A stretch of 64,000 nt of DNA from Phytophthora sp. 'mugwort' (Eukaryota > Oomycota > Peronosporomycetes > Peronosporales > Peronosporaceae): NCBI GenBank assembly GCA_033558025.1, contig JAUCEF010000014.1, positions 3,162,001 through 3,226,000 on the forward strand, in the 5' to 3' direction. Shown piece after piece: positions 9,161 through 20,957 of the stretch; the first letter of the stretch is position 1, and each line of letters begins with the position of its first letter. Made by a program: the position numbers and the translations under genes. Below the pieces are notes generated by a model. That model saw only the letters and a program-made list of their open reading frames with translations, was not told the DNA's origin and searched no databases.

Positions 9161-11503
9161 CTGGAGCTCGGTACGACGTCAACGAGTTTTGGGCATGTGG
9201 TGGTCTTCCGGGACATCCATTTTTCTGTTCGCGGATCGCGAGGAAAAGCCAGCAGGCTTTTAAATGCCCGTTTTGTGATGCTACCTGTACAGTGTACAGT
9301 GTATTAATAGTCTGCAGCTGGGGAGAATACACTTGGCAAATTATCAATGGCAATGCATTATACCTAATGACGTCGAGCTACACCATCACGGCAGTTTTCT
9401 AGACGGAAACAAATGCTTTTCCCCCAAAATTTGAAGAGGACTTCCACTATGCAACGAACATTTTGGTGGCTAGGGGTTAAATGGAAGAGAGCAAAAAACA
9501 AATTGTGGGATTTACACAAGCTTTTGCCACATGTAGGTACAGTATTAATGTAGCACTTACATCACGTACATGTATCACTCACCATGTTATGACTCAGGCC
9601 ATTTGACTGATGCAGTAGCGATGATTGGCGGTCGGAGAGAGTTCTTCATTGATGAAGTACAGGGATTATACGAAAAAGGGAGAATACGCTCGTAAATTTC
9701 CCCTTTTCGCAGCATGCAGGTGTACATTGCGAAAGCAGTCGATGACATTATCAGCTGGAGGAACCAAAACCCAAACAGTTGTGTTGCCGGGTGGCCAGGT
9801 CCAACATCCGTGGAGATTCAAGCAATGCCTTCAGCAACTCCGACCTACATGTATTGTACTAACCTGGCACTGCGAAGGCAGCACACGGCGAAACGATGCA
9901 CCTTCTCATGAGGTATGTAACATTGAGTAGAAAATAGGAAACTTCATGACGGAATGTAAGTGGCGGGCGTCATGTTGCAGAGGCTCCGAGTGGAGAGCTG
10001 ATCCCGATGAATTGCTCTCGCTGATAGAGCACTACCAGGTGGTGATGAGGAAATGTGGCACTTGTTCCTCCATTGCAGCCGGTACGAGCTCACCAAAGGT
10101 GGCTTCAGACCATAAACCAGCTCGAAACATAGCGTAAGATTATATCACTATGGTCTATATGTTTTCAATATGTATTAAAAAATACATACCAGGGCTACTG
10201 AGCGCTCGTTGCTCGCTCGTAACGGTACAATGCTCCGAAATTGAATGGATCATGAGCAGCATCAGACAAGCGTAGTGCATATGCAATGAGCATGCATTCT
10301 GTGTTGCGGTAGGCTACTATTCGGGTGCAATAATAGTTTTTTAGAATCTGTAACGCGCGATCCAACCATCCTAGCCTTTTCGGTGAATTTTAAGTTACAC
10401 ACAAACACACCAGGTTTCCTGATGCACAGTAACACTGGGAACCTCTGTCCTGATTAGACCTTCATTTGCTTATTTAGCCTCTTGTTCAGGTAGTCAATTT
10501 GTCTAGAGCACGCCAGCTTCACTGCGACTTGACAGTGCTCTCATTACAATGGCGTTTTGGTGAGCGCTTGAGATGTGCACAACCCATCGACAATGTACCT
10601 GGACGTGCAAGTTCTGAAGAAGATTTATGACGAGGGGTCCACGTTGTACAAATCTCACGGTTCATGTATGTCGCCGGCCAAAGTCCTGGAACCAGAAGTA
10701 AATAACCGCCCGTCCAACCCGAAGAGGGACCTTGATTACTATATTCCAGATTTGCACTACCGCTTTAGTTGGTGAGGCTCCCGTTACCGCTTTTCATCTA
10801 TAGCGCTTACTTTATAGTGACGTCGGCGGTCGTCTAGGTTTCATTTAGACCGATTTAGTGTATACAAGGCGCTTGGTTCTAGGCAATAGGCTTTGCCAAT
10901 AGCGCGGCCCGGTGATTTTCTCAGGCGTCAGTAAGAAAACTTATTTCTACCACTCTAACACAGGACTCACCAGCGAAGACACCGTTGGAAAGACAGACGG
11001 AGCTCTACTGTAGCTGGTCGAATTCTTATTATTCATGCAACAGATTCATCTCGTTTCATTACGTTGCGTCTGTACGTTATTGCAGCCTACCATTTGCCAG
11101 ATCGCGTCCTCTTTTCTTCCTGTAATTTACATGGCATGTCAGGGTTCGATCGTACGGAGACTTGCAACTGCCGTCGTCTGTTTGTTGCTACTCGTTCTTT
11201 CCTGTCGCTCCCACCCTCCAATACCCACCTACTCTCCGTCTTGCGTAATGAGTGGAAGTTGCCAGCTAATCCTATGGGTTCTTGTCGTATTATAGCCCTC
11301 CTGGTTTACCACTCAACAAATTTAATAAGTCAAACACTTGCAAGTCATTCTGTAAGTGTAAATTTTTATTTTTCATTAAATTTACTTTGAAGTACTTCAA
11401 ATACTTAAGTAAGCAATGATATTGTCATGGAGATTTCTAGCAAAGTTGTGAGCGACCCGTCTTGCGCTTATGATAATATGAAGCACGATTCATCGTATAT
11501 CCA
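9161..11503. other. Gene-poor stretch
   Basis: Several small ORFs exist (for example 9625-9930 and 10575-10775), but none has a recognisable domain, partner exon or matching neighbour. It may hold decayed repeats. The end near 11290-11400 is AT-rich, downstream of the LRR-like gene. Confidence 0.45.
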
Positions 11504-13669
11504 TCAACGACGCATATTGACTTGACGACGAATTGCCGACGTGGCGGCGAATGAGAAAATATTGGACAGTACCATGTGATCCAGTAAACTCACACTCAAA
11601 GGCAAAGCTGTATGCTCTACGACGCTGAGAAACGCGACCTTGAGCTGCATCGGCGTGTAGTAGCGCAGTATTTGTCCGTGGAACGGCTTGATGAACGGCA
11701 CAGCAGCTTCGTACGTGTTCGCTGATATTAGCGATAAATGTAAGCAGCGTAAAGTTGAGTTAGTCGAAAGAGCTCGTTCAAACTGAGTCCAAATCGTCTT
11801 CTCACTGTTGTCCTTGTCAGTGCCGGGGTTGGCGGTCTCAAGCTGAAGACTCTCCAGACATTTGGTGTTTGGGTGTACGAGCAACGCTTCGAGCTGAGCA
11901 GCTATGGTAGCATTCATGGCTTCCACTAAAACCCCCAGCTTTGCTAGATGACAGCGGCCGTCTTCGAAGGCGTGTTGTAAAGGTGACAAATCGGTCGTTA
12001 CGGTACCATTCATGTTCAAGCTGGCGAGATTTGGACACATTTGCAAAATTGTCTCCACATCATCCGAATTTAATTTACACAATAATGGAACATCCAGAGA
12101 CATCAGTGAACTTCCTAGCAGTCTCAGCAGATCCATCACGCCTCCACTTTGCTCCTGCAACCCGCGATAAATTAACGACTTCAGTCCTGGCCGCGTTACT
12201 ACTCCAGATCTTCTTCCCACCTCAGATAGTTTTAATACTTCATATTTTACGGCATTTCTAACCACCCAACCGAAACCAAATCCTGGAATCAAAATACACA
12301 GCCAATCTGTAAGACGCACCATCACCTCGTACTCAAAGCTACTAGACCGAAGTGTTTCTGGTAGTAATTGTGGCCAGGCAACAGAAGCGCCTGGGCTCGT
12401 CCACGCCTGGGCATCGTCAACTAACCGAACGAAAAGACGTTCATTTGGAGACAGTTCGCACTCCCCACAGCCTTCACCTTCGGGTAACTGTCCGTCCTGT
12501 AAGAGCACTACCATTCTTCCAGGATGAGACGAGTCAAGCATCACTGCGAGTAATTCGACGATATTACTTTGCAGCTGCAACCCAGAGACGTCAAAATGTT
12601 CCAGCTCGCAGCCAGAGTCGACGTGAAAGACAGCCAGGAAGATCCAAGCCCATACGAGCCGTGAGTTTGTGTGTGCACCACGAATAGTATGACCAATGGA
12701 CAACTTAGCTAGCTTTGAGGAATATCGCAAAGAAGAACAGAGAGATGCCACGCAATTAATATCAAGCCCCACTCGTGTCAGATCCAATGATCTCAGAGGT
12801 GACGATGGCGCCAGTACTTGTCTCGTAAACGATTGGAAGCCCATCAGCCCCGCTGGATGCCGTAAAGAGCTGAAAAACACCCCAGGCAGCATCAAAGTGT
12901 GGATAGTTGATGACGGGAGCGTGATCATCTGTGCTAGTAGCTCTAAATTTTCCGCCCCGTTCAGGAATCTACCGTTATGGAACCAAAGCTCCGTGATCTG
13001 GAACTCAAGACGCGGATACTCGTCCTCGTCCTCACGCGATGTCTTCACCACCAGATACTCCCGCAAACCATCCACCATAGTACGTAGAACCGGAGTGTCC
13101 ACCACATTGTCCGCCATTCTCAAACAAATTTCAACGCGTTGTCTCTCTCTCTTCAAGGTGGACATCCGAAGACTCTTCAAATGCTGCCAGTCACCATCCG
13201 TTATCAACCCAGTATGGTCCATCTGCAAGAATTTAAAGAGAAATTGTACACTTTCCAGCGTCGGCCTCCCTGTCGATAGCGCGAACTTGGGACTGAACCC
13301 GATGTCGCTCGCCGTCTCGTCGTCCGTCGGCCGCAGCACCGCGGGCCGCCATAGAAACTCGAAGGATTCTTGCCACCGATATGACGGCGTTGAACTGAGC
13401 TGGCAGACGAGTTCAAGTAGCGCCCGACGCGCCTGAAGTTCCTTAGAACGCGAGGGTTTGTCCGTCTGCACGTTCATCTGAGAGACGATGTCCAGACGCA
13501 CCCAGCACTCGGTGGGGGACAGTGGCCACGACCGGCCGACAGCGGCACCGAATCCGGAATGTACCAGCCTGCAAGGGCTGGACATGGCGGGGTCGGCGCT
13601 CTCCGGCGACGCGCGGGCCACGTACCTGGCCACGAGATCCGTCGCCGCCTGTAGTGAAAGCGACGTCAT
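11504..13669 (-). CDS. Leucine-rich-repeat-like (RNI-like) protein
   Basis: 721 aa, intronless. The ATG at 13669 (MTSLSLQAATDLVARYVARA) is preferred over an upstream in-frame GTG. Irregular LRR/RNI-type segments are visible, for example LRSLDLTRVGLDINCVASLC, LYRGLQ...LMSLDVPLLCKL, CPNLASLNMNG and TLRCLHLSLISANTYEA. There is no signal peptide, kinase, TIR or NB-ARC, so it looks like a cytosolic protein-binding scaffold. It is divergent from the importin-like gene (200-bp gap). The specific function is unknown and the repeat assignment is by eye. Confidence 0.7.
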   Translation of the reverse strand: MTSLSLQAATDLVARYVARASPESADPAMSSPCRLVHSGFGAAVGRSWPLSPTECWVRLDIVSQMNVQTDKPSRSKELQARRALLELVCQLSSTPSYRWQESFEFLWRPAVLRPTDDETASDIGFSPKFALSTGRPTLESVQFLFKFLQMDHTGLITDGDWQHLKSLRMSTLKRERQRVEICLRMADNVVDTPVLRTMVDGLREYLVVKTSREDEDEYPRLEFQITELWFHNGRFLNGAENLELLAQMITLPSSTIHTLMLPGVFFSSLRHPAGLMGFQSFTRQVLAPSSPLRSLDLTRVGLDINCVASLCSSLRYSSKLAKLSIGHTIRGAHTNSRLVWAWIFLAVFHVDSGCELEHFDVSGLQLQSNIVELLAVMLDSSHPGRMVVLLQDGQLPEGEGCGECELSPNERLFVRLVDDAQAWTSPGASVAWPQLLPETLRSSSFEYEVMVRLTDWLCILIPGFGFGWVVRNAVKYEVLKLSEVGRRSGVVTRPGLKSLIYRGLQEQSGGVMDLLRLLGSSLMSLDVPLLCKLNSDDVETILQMCPNLASLNMNGTVTTDLSPLQHAFEDGRCHLAKLGVLVEAMNATIAAQLEALLVHPNTKCLESLQLETANPGTDKDNSEKTIWTQFERALSTNSTLRCLHLSLISANTYEAAVPFIKPFHGQILRYYTPMQLKVAFLSVVEHTALPLSVSLLDHMVLSNIFSFAATSAIRRQVNMRR

Positions 13670-13869
13670 TGCAAAAATGATCACCTAATTTGGTTCATGA
13701 ATATGTCAGTACTGATATACGTTAACGTGTCGGTAAGCACGGATTAGGGTTGTTAGCTTTTATCCTTTGATTTGATCAATGATGGTACCGCGAGGACTCT
13801 CTTAATTGATGCTTTTCCCACATCTTCATACTGGAACCAAGTGGGTCAGCACGAACTACCAAGAGCAGC

Positions 13870-15944
13870 ATGTCGACCCCCAAGGCGCGCAAGTCTGTCA
13901 AGGTAGGCGGCAATGTGGGCGTGCTTACAGGCCGCCGCAACCGCCAGGAGACGATGCTTTCCATCCGCAAGGCCAAGAAGGAGGACGCCTACGCCACGCG
14001 CCGCAACCTCAAGGCCAACCACCCGCCGGCCGCCGCTCAGACCGCGAGCCGCCAGGAGCTGCTGCTTAATCTGGCCTCGCGCTCCCAGGCTCTGCTGCTC
14101 GGTGGGGCTCTGCAGTAAATATATTACAGTAACTAATCACTAACGCCTTCACTATTGATGCAGGTATCCAGCGGCCGGACGCGTCAACGAGGCAAAAGTC
14201 CATGCGCGCCTTCGTGTACTTGCTGTCCAGCGGCGTACCGCCACTTTTCGACGAGAGCGACTCACAGCACGATGGTTTATGGGCCACCATACTGGCCGCA
14301 TTGCCGTCCTTCGTGGCCATCCTGAACGAGGACCTGCCCGACGCTAACGCTGTGCAGTTGCACTCGGACGCCGCCTTCGCGCTCCGCTTCATCTCGTCCA
14401 TGGACAAGGCTAACGCTGTGATTGCGTCTGGTGCCGTCCCGAAGCTCGTGCAGCTGTTCCAGTCCGGTATCTCGGAGTTGCAGATTCAAGCCGCTTGGTG
14501 TCTCGGCAACATCGCGTCCGCGTCGTCCGAGAGCTGCGCAGAGATCGTCAAGATATGTCCACCCAACATGGTGCTCCCCCACATCCGCATGGCCACGCCA
14601 AGCCTGCGGCGTGCAGCCGTGTGGCTGCTACGTAGTCTCGTGGAGTTCCCGGATGTCATGGATAAGAGCGGCGTGATGATACCAGACACGAAACGAGAGA
14701 TGATGGAAGTGCTGTCCAGTATTATCCTACAGCTCTCGAACGAGAAGGTGAGCAACTTCGTCTCGGCAAACGGCCATGCGGGTGAAGCAATCAAGTTCAA
14801 GAAGGCAGTACCCATCGCTCCGTGGCGGATCTTCGAGGTGGGTTTTACTTCTTACTACTGATTTGTAAGATATTATCCTAACGAATTTTATTCTATGTAG
14901 ATCAACACGGGTAAATCTGCGCCAAATGATATTGCCGTCGTGCGGTTCGTACGTGAAGTGGATGATACAACAGTGGAGGTCATGGATGTGGACGTGAACT
15001 TTGAGACTGGCGAGAACATGGTGTTCCGGGCAAAGAAGGCCGACATGCGCCCACTGCAGGTCATGGACGATGCTATTGGCGAGGACGATGAGCTCGAGGA
15101 CGAAGAGAACGATCTACTGGACGAGCAAGTACTTACACTGTGTGATAGCTGCTGGGCACTCGTTGAAATGACGCTGCACGACAGCGACGTCGTCGGTGGC
15201 ATTGTCAACGCCGGTCTGTGCCCGCGACTTGTTGAACTGCTGTACATTTCCCAGAGCAGTATTATCCTCGCACCGGTTCTGCGACTATTAGGCAACATTG
15301 TGTCTGCCGAGATCTCGTACTCCCAGGCCGTGATCGAGGCCAAGCTGCTAGAGGTGATCCCGAGCGTCATGACTACAACCAGTCGTGCAGTGCGTGAGGA
15401 AGCGTGCTGGATGCTGTCGAATATTGCTGGTGGGCAGGAAGAACAGGTAGTTGCTATGATGAATGCGTCCGGAGTTATCACCGGACTGGTGGAACAGATG
15501 TCGTGGGCAGAGTACGGCGTTAAGCGTGAGGCCACATGGGCCATGTGCAACATCATTGTACGAGCCAATCTCGAGTTTGTCAAGGAAGTCGTGCGCATGG
15601 GTGTGCTGCAGTCATTCTGCCCACTTCTGGACGAATGGGAAGACCCGATGGTGGAACTTGTCATCCTAGAAGCGATCGAAAGCTTGCTACAGAAGGACCC
15701 ACAGGAAGGCCGCATAGCAGTCGAGGAGAGCGGGTGCTTGGCCAAGATAGAGGAGCTGTCTTACGACCAGAACGACGACGTGAGCAGTATGGCGTCGCAG
15801 CTGATAGACACGTGGTTCGACAACGAGGGCGACGTGGCGGACGCGACGTTGGCGCCGGCTGTCGTGGAGTCCGAGCAGACTGGCGAGGCGCTTAACTTCC
15901 AGCCCGTGCAGGCCAACATCCAGTTCAACTTCAACCAGAATTGA
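13870..15944 (+). CDS. Atypical importin subunit alpha (IBB + ARM repeats), 3 exons
   Basis: Proposed exons are 13870-14101, 14164-14837 and 14901-15944 (649 aa, phases consistent). The N-terminus is an IBB-like arm (GRRNRQETMLSIRKAKKEDA, ATRRNL), and the rest is ARM repeats (QAAWCLGNIASASSE, REEACWMLSNIAGGQEEQ, REATWAMCNIIVRA), as in importin alpha, the NLS receptor. Two oddities: the first donor is GTGGGG (a nearer GTAAAT at 14115 gives the wrong phase with the best acceptor), and about 90 residues separate two ARM repeats (around residues 303-385), with a Tudor/SH3-like stretch (IAVVRFVREVDDTTVEV) and an acidic run (GEDDELEDEENDLLDEQ). The usual W...N array appears irregular in the first half. 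It may be a divergent importin alpha or a specialised relative. Confidence 0.8.
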
Positions 15945-17261
15945 GTGGTAGCAAGTGGCCAGCCCTAGCACATTCGCACGACCACGAGTGACGGAATTTG
16001 CGAAGATAGCAGTCCGTATTCGTCGCCGTAATGAGCTGAAGAGACTCGTTTGCACTTTTGTCTCGTGTCACTCTTGTCCTCGTGAATCTCGTTCGTGTAG
16101 GGCAGTCAGCTGAGTGTGGCGCGCGGAGAAACGGTTCATGATGCCTCCCCACGCCCTTGCGCCGGTTGCTGTCTCCAAATTGGAAACTCCAATGGTTGCA
16201 TGATGTGTCAACAGACGTCCAGCTCTTCTGGCGATCCGGAGCCGGTGACAGAGCGAGTCGCCACCAGTAGCTTCATGCGCTCGCGAGACGACCCGCAGAG
16301 ATCGGTCTCGTGAGGAACTCGAGGTCTTGGTTTCCATGGGCGACCAGCGCTGTGGTTGTCAGTGCCTAGAGAACTGAGCAATGCTGCTCGATGCGGTGAC
16401 AATATTGAGCGATAAAAAATATTAATATAGACCCTCGCTGGCCACCTGCTAAAGATCGGCCATCATCTGGTCGTCCTGGAGACAGAAAGTATTCTGGATC
16501 GAAGTCTGTATGCCTTGTATTGGGCGACGCATCGCGGTGGCAGCCGGCGGGCGGACCATGCGTTGTGTCAGGGTAATGCCATAGAATGGATCCTGGCGCC
16601 AACGCGCAGTGGGACAGAGGCGATTCCTCATCTCATCTCAGGCCGCTCATCAAAGCAACGATACTGTATGTTTAGCATAATAACTTGGGCTTGCTATCCG
16701 TCAGTTAAATCCAAAAGGTATAATACATCTTATGAAATGCGAAGATTCGGTCAACTAACCGCCGATCGCTACGCACACACTTTTCAAAGTGCGTTATACA
16801 TGTACTGCCATCCTCCGCTTGTTACCTTGGGTGTATCGATCGAGGATATTTAATAACGCGTTGAAAAGTACCGAACAAATGTGCTGGTCGGCCCAGGGAT
16901 TTTTTTGTTCATTAGTCCTTTTTGGTGCGCGCATTATAACGAGGGCCCAAAACGGGCAACCCCGCAGCTGAAAATAAATTTAAGGTGAATTTGGCATACT
17001 GAATCAGCGTGCCAAATTTACAGAATAGTCAACAAAGAACAAATTGGCGCGTTGATGAGTGTATTCACCCATGACGCGGGTAAACATAAATAACTTGTTT
17101 TTTGTATGCCCAACGGCATTATCAGAAGCCTTCTACGGTCAGGTTGCATTTCTCCATCTGGCCTTTCATTCGTCAATCTGCTGCTTCGCGCGCACTCACT
17201 CCGTTAACCCAAGAGCCTTTTGTCAGTTTTCGCCACCAGCTCCCGCCCGTCCCCCCCTTGA
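15945..17261. other. Intergenic, upstream of the P-type ATPase
   Basis: No gene recognised. Bases 17166-17172 (TCATTCG, followed by TCAATCT) resemble a weak Inr/FPR about 90 bp before the ATPase ATG. The stretch 16890-17060 is AT-rich with a repeat-like look. Confidence 0.45.
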
Positions 17262-20200
17262 ATGGTTGACCCCCCAGACTTATATGGCCGAGACTCATGC
17301 GTGGAATCGAGCGAACTGAGACGAGCGTCGTCTCTGCAAGACACGGCCGCGGCCGAGGAGATGCCGCCCTCCTCTTCTTTCTCTTACGCTGCAGCGCGCA
17401 CTCCTAGAGCCAGCACCGACCGCGCCCAGAGCGCCCAGAACAAGAACCAACTCCTACTGACTGAGGTCGACCACGATGACGCCGTCAGCGAGCGCTCTCG
17501 TCAGTCCTCGCACCGCGATCGATTCCTGAGCGACGCCGAGCGACTCGTAGTCATGGACCCGCTCAAAACCCGCGAGTCTTTTGCCCAAGTCGACCACCGA
17601 GAGGATCAATGGGCCTGGCACGAGAAACCCGTGGCCACCATCCTCGAAGGCTTTGAGGTGAATGCCCAGCTCGGCCTGGACACTGAGGTCGCACGAAAGC
17701 GGCTGGCCCAGAACGGTCCTAATGCTCTCGAGGCAGAGAAGAAAGCCCCCGTGTACGTCATCTTCCTGCTGCAGTTTACCAACGTGATCATCGGTTTGCT
17801 GATGGCGGCAGCTCTGGCCTCTATTGCTCTGCAAGAATACGTGGAAGGCCTGGCCATCATCGCCATCGTGACGCTGAACGCCGTGATTGCCACGATCCAA
17901 GAGCACAATGCGAGCAATGCCCTCGAGGCGTTGCAGAAGATGACGTCTCCGCAGTGCGTCGTGTTGCGCGACGGCGGTCGCCATGTCCAGATACCTAGCG
18001 AGCAGCTTGTCACAGGTGACATCGTCGTGTTAACCACGGGTGACATTGTCCCTGCTGATATCCGCCTTATTCACAGCTCGGACTTTAAGGTGAATGAGAT
18101 GATCCTGACAGGCGAGTCTGAGGATGTGCTCAAGAAATACGATGCTGACACGAGTCGCAGTGAGAAGTTGACGGCAGACAACATGGTGTTCGCCTCCACT
18201 TCTGTTGCAATGGGCAACGCCACTGGTATCGTCGTGGAAACAGGAATGAAAACCCGCGTGGGATCCATTGCTGCTCTACTTCAGGGGGGCGGCGACGGCT
18301 CCAAACGACCCAATTGCTGGCACCGCTTTGTGGACAAGTACTACCCCAAGATGACCCCATTGCAGCAGAGTTTGCACAACCTGGGTGTGGTCATGGGGAC
18401 GGTCGTGCTAGGCGTCTGTGTGATCGTCTTCATTGTCGGAATGGTGCGTGGCAATGCTGATCCCAAGAATCCCGAACGCTCTGTCACACTGTACGTCGTT
18501 ATGATCGCTGTCTCGCTTGCTGTCAGTGCTGTGCCAGAAGGTCTGCCCATGGTCGTGACAATTTGCTTATCCACTGGCACTGCCGACATGGTAAAGAAGA
18601 ACGTCCTCGTTCGCAAGCTTGCTGCCGTCGAATCGCTGGGTGCCGGCTCAGTCATTTGCACTGATAAAACGGGTACCCTAACGGAAGGCAAGATGACGGC
18701 CGTGAAGTTGTGGAGCGACTCGGTCGTGTACGATATCACTGGCACGGGGTTTAACCCAACAGGTGGCATTCTTCGCAACGGTGTGAGTCAAATTGCAGCT
18801 CCGGCTGTGTCTATCCCAGTGCGCACCACGCTATTGTCAGCGGTGTTATGCAGCAATACGAGTCTACAGCAGGAGGAAAGCGATACCGGTATACCACGAT
18901 GGGTCCCAATGGGCAATTCATCGGAAGCCCCACTTGTTGTCGCGGCAGCCAAGGCTGGTATTTGGCGGGAAGAAGCCATGAAGACATACCCACGACTGAC
19001 TGAGGTGCCATTCTCGTCTACAAGGAAGATGATGATTACTGTGAACGAGCTTCCTGCCGGTGAGCCACGCTTGGACATGTTGCGACTTCCTGCCAAGACG
19101 ATGTATGTGGCCAATGTGAAGGGGGCTCCCAACTACATCGCCAAGAACTGCACTCAGTTGTTGCGGACTGACGGGTCGGTCACGACAATGCACGATCATA
19201 AGCGTGAGAATATCTTGGAAGCCGTTGACGCTTTATCTTCGCAATCGCTTCGTGTGCTTGCCGTTGCGATTCGTCCACTGCATCGGATGCCCTTTTCGGG
19301 CGATGAGGAAGATGTCGAGGCGAAGTTTGAGGCTCTTTGCACGCCTCTTATCTTTGTCGGTCTTGTTGCCTCGATCGATCCTCCTCGACAAGGCGTCAAA
19401 GATGCCATTCACACTGCTCGTCAGGCTTCTATTCGGACAGTGATGATCACAGGAGATTACCTCAAGACGGCAACGGCGATTGCTTGTGAAATCGACCTTC
19501 TGCCAGTCGGTGTTGACGCTGAAACGCAAGCGGTGGATTGCAGTGTGTTGCGCCCACGCCAGAACATGTATCTACCTGATGCTGAGCTGGATGAAATCAC
19601 CAGCCAAGTGTCAGTGTTTGCGCGCGCGAAGCCTGAAGACAAGATCGAGATCGTGAAGTCTCTGCAGCGTCAAGGCCACGTGGCGGCAATGACCGGTGAC
19701 GGTGTGAACGATGCACCGGCGCTAAAGGAAGCTGATATCGGTGTGGCAATGGGCATTTCTGGTACTGCTGTTGCCAAAGGGGCCTCGGATATGATCCTTA
19801 CCGACGACAACTTCTGTAGCATCGTCTCGGCTGTGGAAAAGGGCCGTGAGATCTATGGCAACATTCAACGCTTCGTGTGCTTCCTGCTATCGACTAATTT
19901 TGGTGAGATTGCTGTCATATTCACGGCAATCGCTGCTGGTATGCCCAATCCTCTGGAACCTCTACAGATTCTGGTGCTTAACCTGTTTGCTGACGGTATG
20001 GCCGCTGTGGCACTTAGTCTGGAGAAGGGTGATGGCACAGTGATGTCGGAGCGTCCGCGTCCCCGCTCGGAACGTATCATCTGTGGTCGTCTCTGGGTTC
20101 TTGTGTTGTCAAATGCTTTCTTAATTGCTTTTGGAGCCCTGATCGTGTTCACATGTGGTCTCTACTGGAACTTCAAGAACGTTTTCCTTGACGATATTAC

Positions 20201-20957
20201 TGCCAGTATCGATACAGACAAGGGCGAAGAGGCTTACAGGAACGTCGTGTGCTCGCGTTGGATGGGTCTGGGGAATGGATGGCAGGCGTACAGTAATTGC
20301 GGTGCACGCTCCTCCAACGGCACGTACCTTTTCGACGAGAACATCCGTTCCCTAGAGTACTATGAAAGTAACGACCTGCTGTGCTACAGTGGTGAATACG
20401 AGTGTGTTTCGGAGGGAACTTCACGCGCACAGACCATGGCGTTCATTTACATTACGACTATGGAGATGCTTCGTGCGTACACTGCTCGCAGCTTCACAAA
20501 GTCTGTTTTCAAGGACATGTTCAGCAATAAGTGGATGCAGATGGCTGCTGTGGGCTCGCTGACACTGACGCTGTCGGTCACGAACATCCCCGTCATCAGT
20601 GATGATCTTTTTGGCTTCTCGTCTATCGAATGGTATGAGTGGATGTTCTCAATGGTGTTTGCCTTGATCATGGTGGCGTTCGGCGAGACGCTCAAGTGTC
20701 TCTACCGTCGCCGCGATCGCGGCAAGCTTCGTAAGGCTGCAGAAGAGAATTATGCAGGTATGGTGGAGGAAATTCGCACGTTGCGTAACCACATCGAGCA
20801 CCTCGAAACGAAATGGGAAACGGAAATGCACCAGCTGCGCGTTCGCGTGGGCGACGAACCTTCTGCTCTCTCGCCTGATGGTCATTCGCATTCGACTCGC
20901 ACGTCTTCATCGTCGTCTAGCTCGAGTGAGGAAAGATCACTCACGGTGCCGCTCTAG
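17262..20957 (+). CDS. P2-type cation-transporting ATPase
   Basis: 1231 aa, intronless. P-type landmarks in order: TGES actuator loop (residues 283-286), PEGLP in M4 (425-429), phosphorylation site DKTGTLTEGKM (D468), KGAP nucleotide-binding segment, TGDGVNDAP hinge (811-819), and M5-M6 with NFGE and NLFADG. The M4 Glu, M5 Asn/Glu and M6 Asn/Asp match SERCA/PMR1-like sites, but the M6 Thr is Ala, so transport of Ca2+, Mn2+ or Na+/K+ cannot be separated. An unusually long Cys-containing luminal or extracellular loop (about residues 965-1055) lies between late helices, and the cytosolic tail has a coiled coil and a Ser-rich end. Two ATGs are possible: 17262 and 17361 (MPPSSSF). Confidence 0.9.
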   Translation: MVDPPDLYGRDSCVESSELRRASSLQDTAAAEEMPPSSSFSYAAARTPRASTDRAQSAQNKNQLLLTEVDHDDAVSERSRQSSHRDRFLSDAERLVVMDPLKTRESFAQVDHREDQWAWHEKPVATILEGFEVNAQLGLDTEVARKRLAQNGPNALEAEKKAPVYVIFLLQFTNVIIGLLMAAALASIALQEYVEGLAIIAIVTLNAVIATIQEHNASNALEALQKMTSPQCVVLRDGGRHVQIPSEQLVTGDIVVLTTGDIVPADIRLIHSSDFKVNEMILTGESEDVLKKYDADTSRSEKLTADNMVFASTSVAMGNATGIVVETGMKTRVGSIAALLQGGGDGSKRPNCWHRFVDKYYPKMTPLQQSLHNLGVVMGTVVLGVCVIVFIVGMVRGNADPKNPERSVTLYVVMIAVSLAVSAVPEGLPMVVTICLSTGTADMVKKNVLVRKLAAVESLGAGSVICTDKTGTLTEGKMTAVKLWSDSVVYDITGTGFNPTGGILRNGVSQIAAPAVSIPVRTTLLSAVLCSNTSLQQEESDTGIPRWVPMGNSSEAPLVVAAAKAGIWREEAMKTYPRLTEVPFSSTRKMMITVNELPAGEPRLDMLRLPAKTMYVANVKGAPNYIAKNCTQLLRTDGSVTTMHDHKRENILEAVDALSSQSLRVLAVAIRPLHRMPFSGDEEDVEAKFEALCTPLIFVGLVASIDPPRQGVKDAIHTARQASIRTVMITGDYLKTATAIACEIDLLPVGVDAETQAVDCSVLRPRQNMYLPDAELDEITSQVSVFARAKPEDKIEIVKSLQRQGHVAAMTGDGVNDAPALKEADIGVAMGISGTAVAKGASDMILTDDNFCSIVSAVEKGREIYGNIQRFVCFLLSTNFGEIAVIFTAIAAGMPNPLEPLQILVLNLFADGMAAVALSLEKGDGTVMSERPRPRSERIICGRLWVLVLSNAFLIAFGALIVFTCGLYWNFKNVFLDDITASIDTDKGEEAYRNVVCSRWMGLGNGWQAYSNCGARSSNGTYLFDENIRSLEYYESNDLLCYSGEYECVSEGTSRAQTMAFIYITTMEMLRAYTARSFTKSVFKDMFSNKWMQMAAVGSLTLTLSVTNIPVISDDLFGFSSIEWYEWMFSMVFALIMVAFGETLKCLYRRRDRGKLRKAAEENYAGMVEEIRTLRNHIEHLETKWETEMHQLRVRVGDEPSALSPDGHSHSTRTSSSSSSSSEERSLTVPL

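Noticed and set aside
9075..9353. N-terminal extension of invertase B to 9353
   Set aside because: The start codon would be TTG, and the signal peptide and Inr place the true ATG at 9074.
9625..9930. Possible small gene in the 9-11 kb gap
   Set aside because: Composition unremarkable and no recognisable family; kept only as an unknown in the gap entry.
11140..11160. ggttcgatcg resembling a tRNA T-loop
   Set aside because: No acceptor or anticodon stem could be built around it.
14888..15745. 285-aa minus-strand ORF
   Set aside because: Antisense of importin alpha exon 3; Ser/Thr-rich shadow composition.
16515..16853. Small ORF between importin and ATPase genes
   Set aside because: No domain, no splice partner; typical chance ORF in a spacer.
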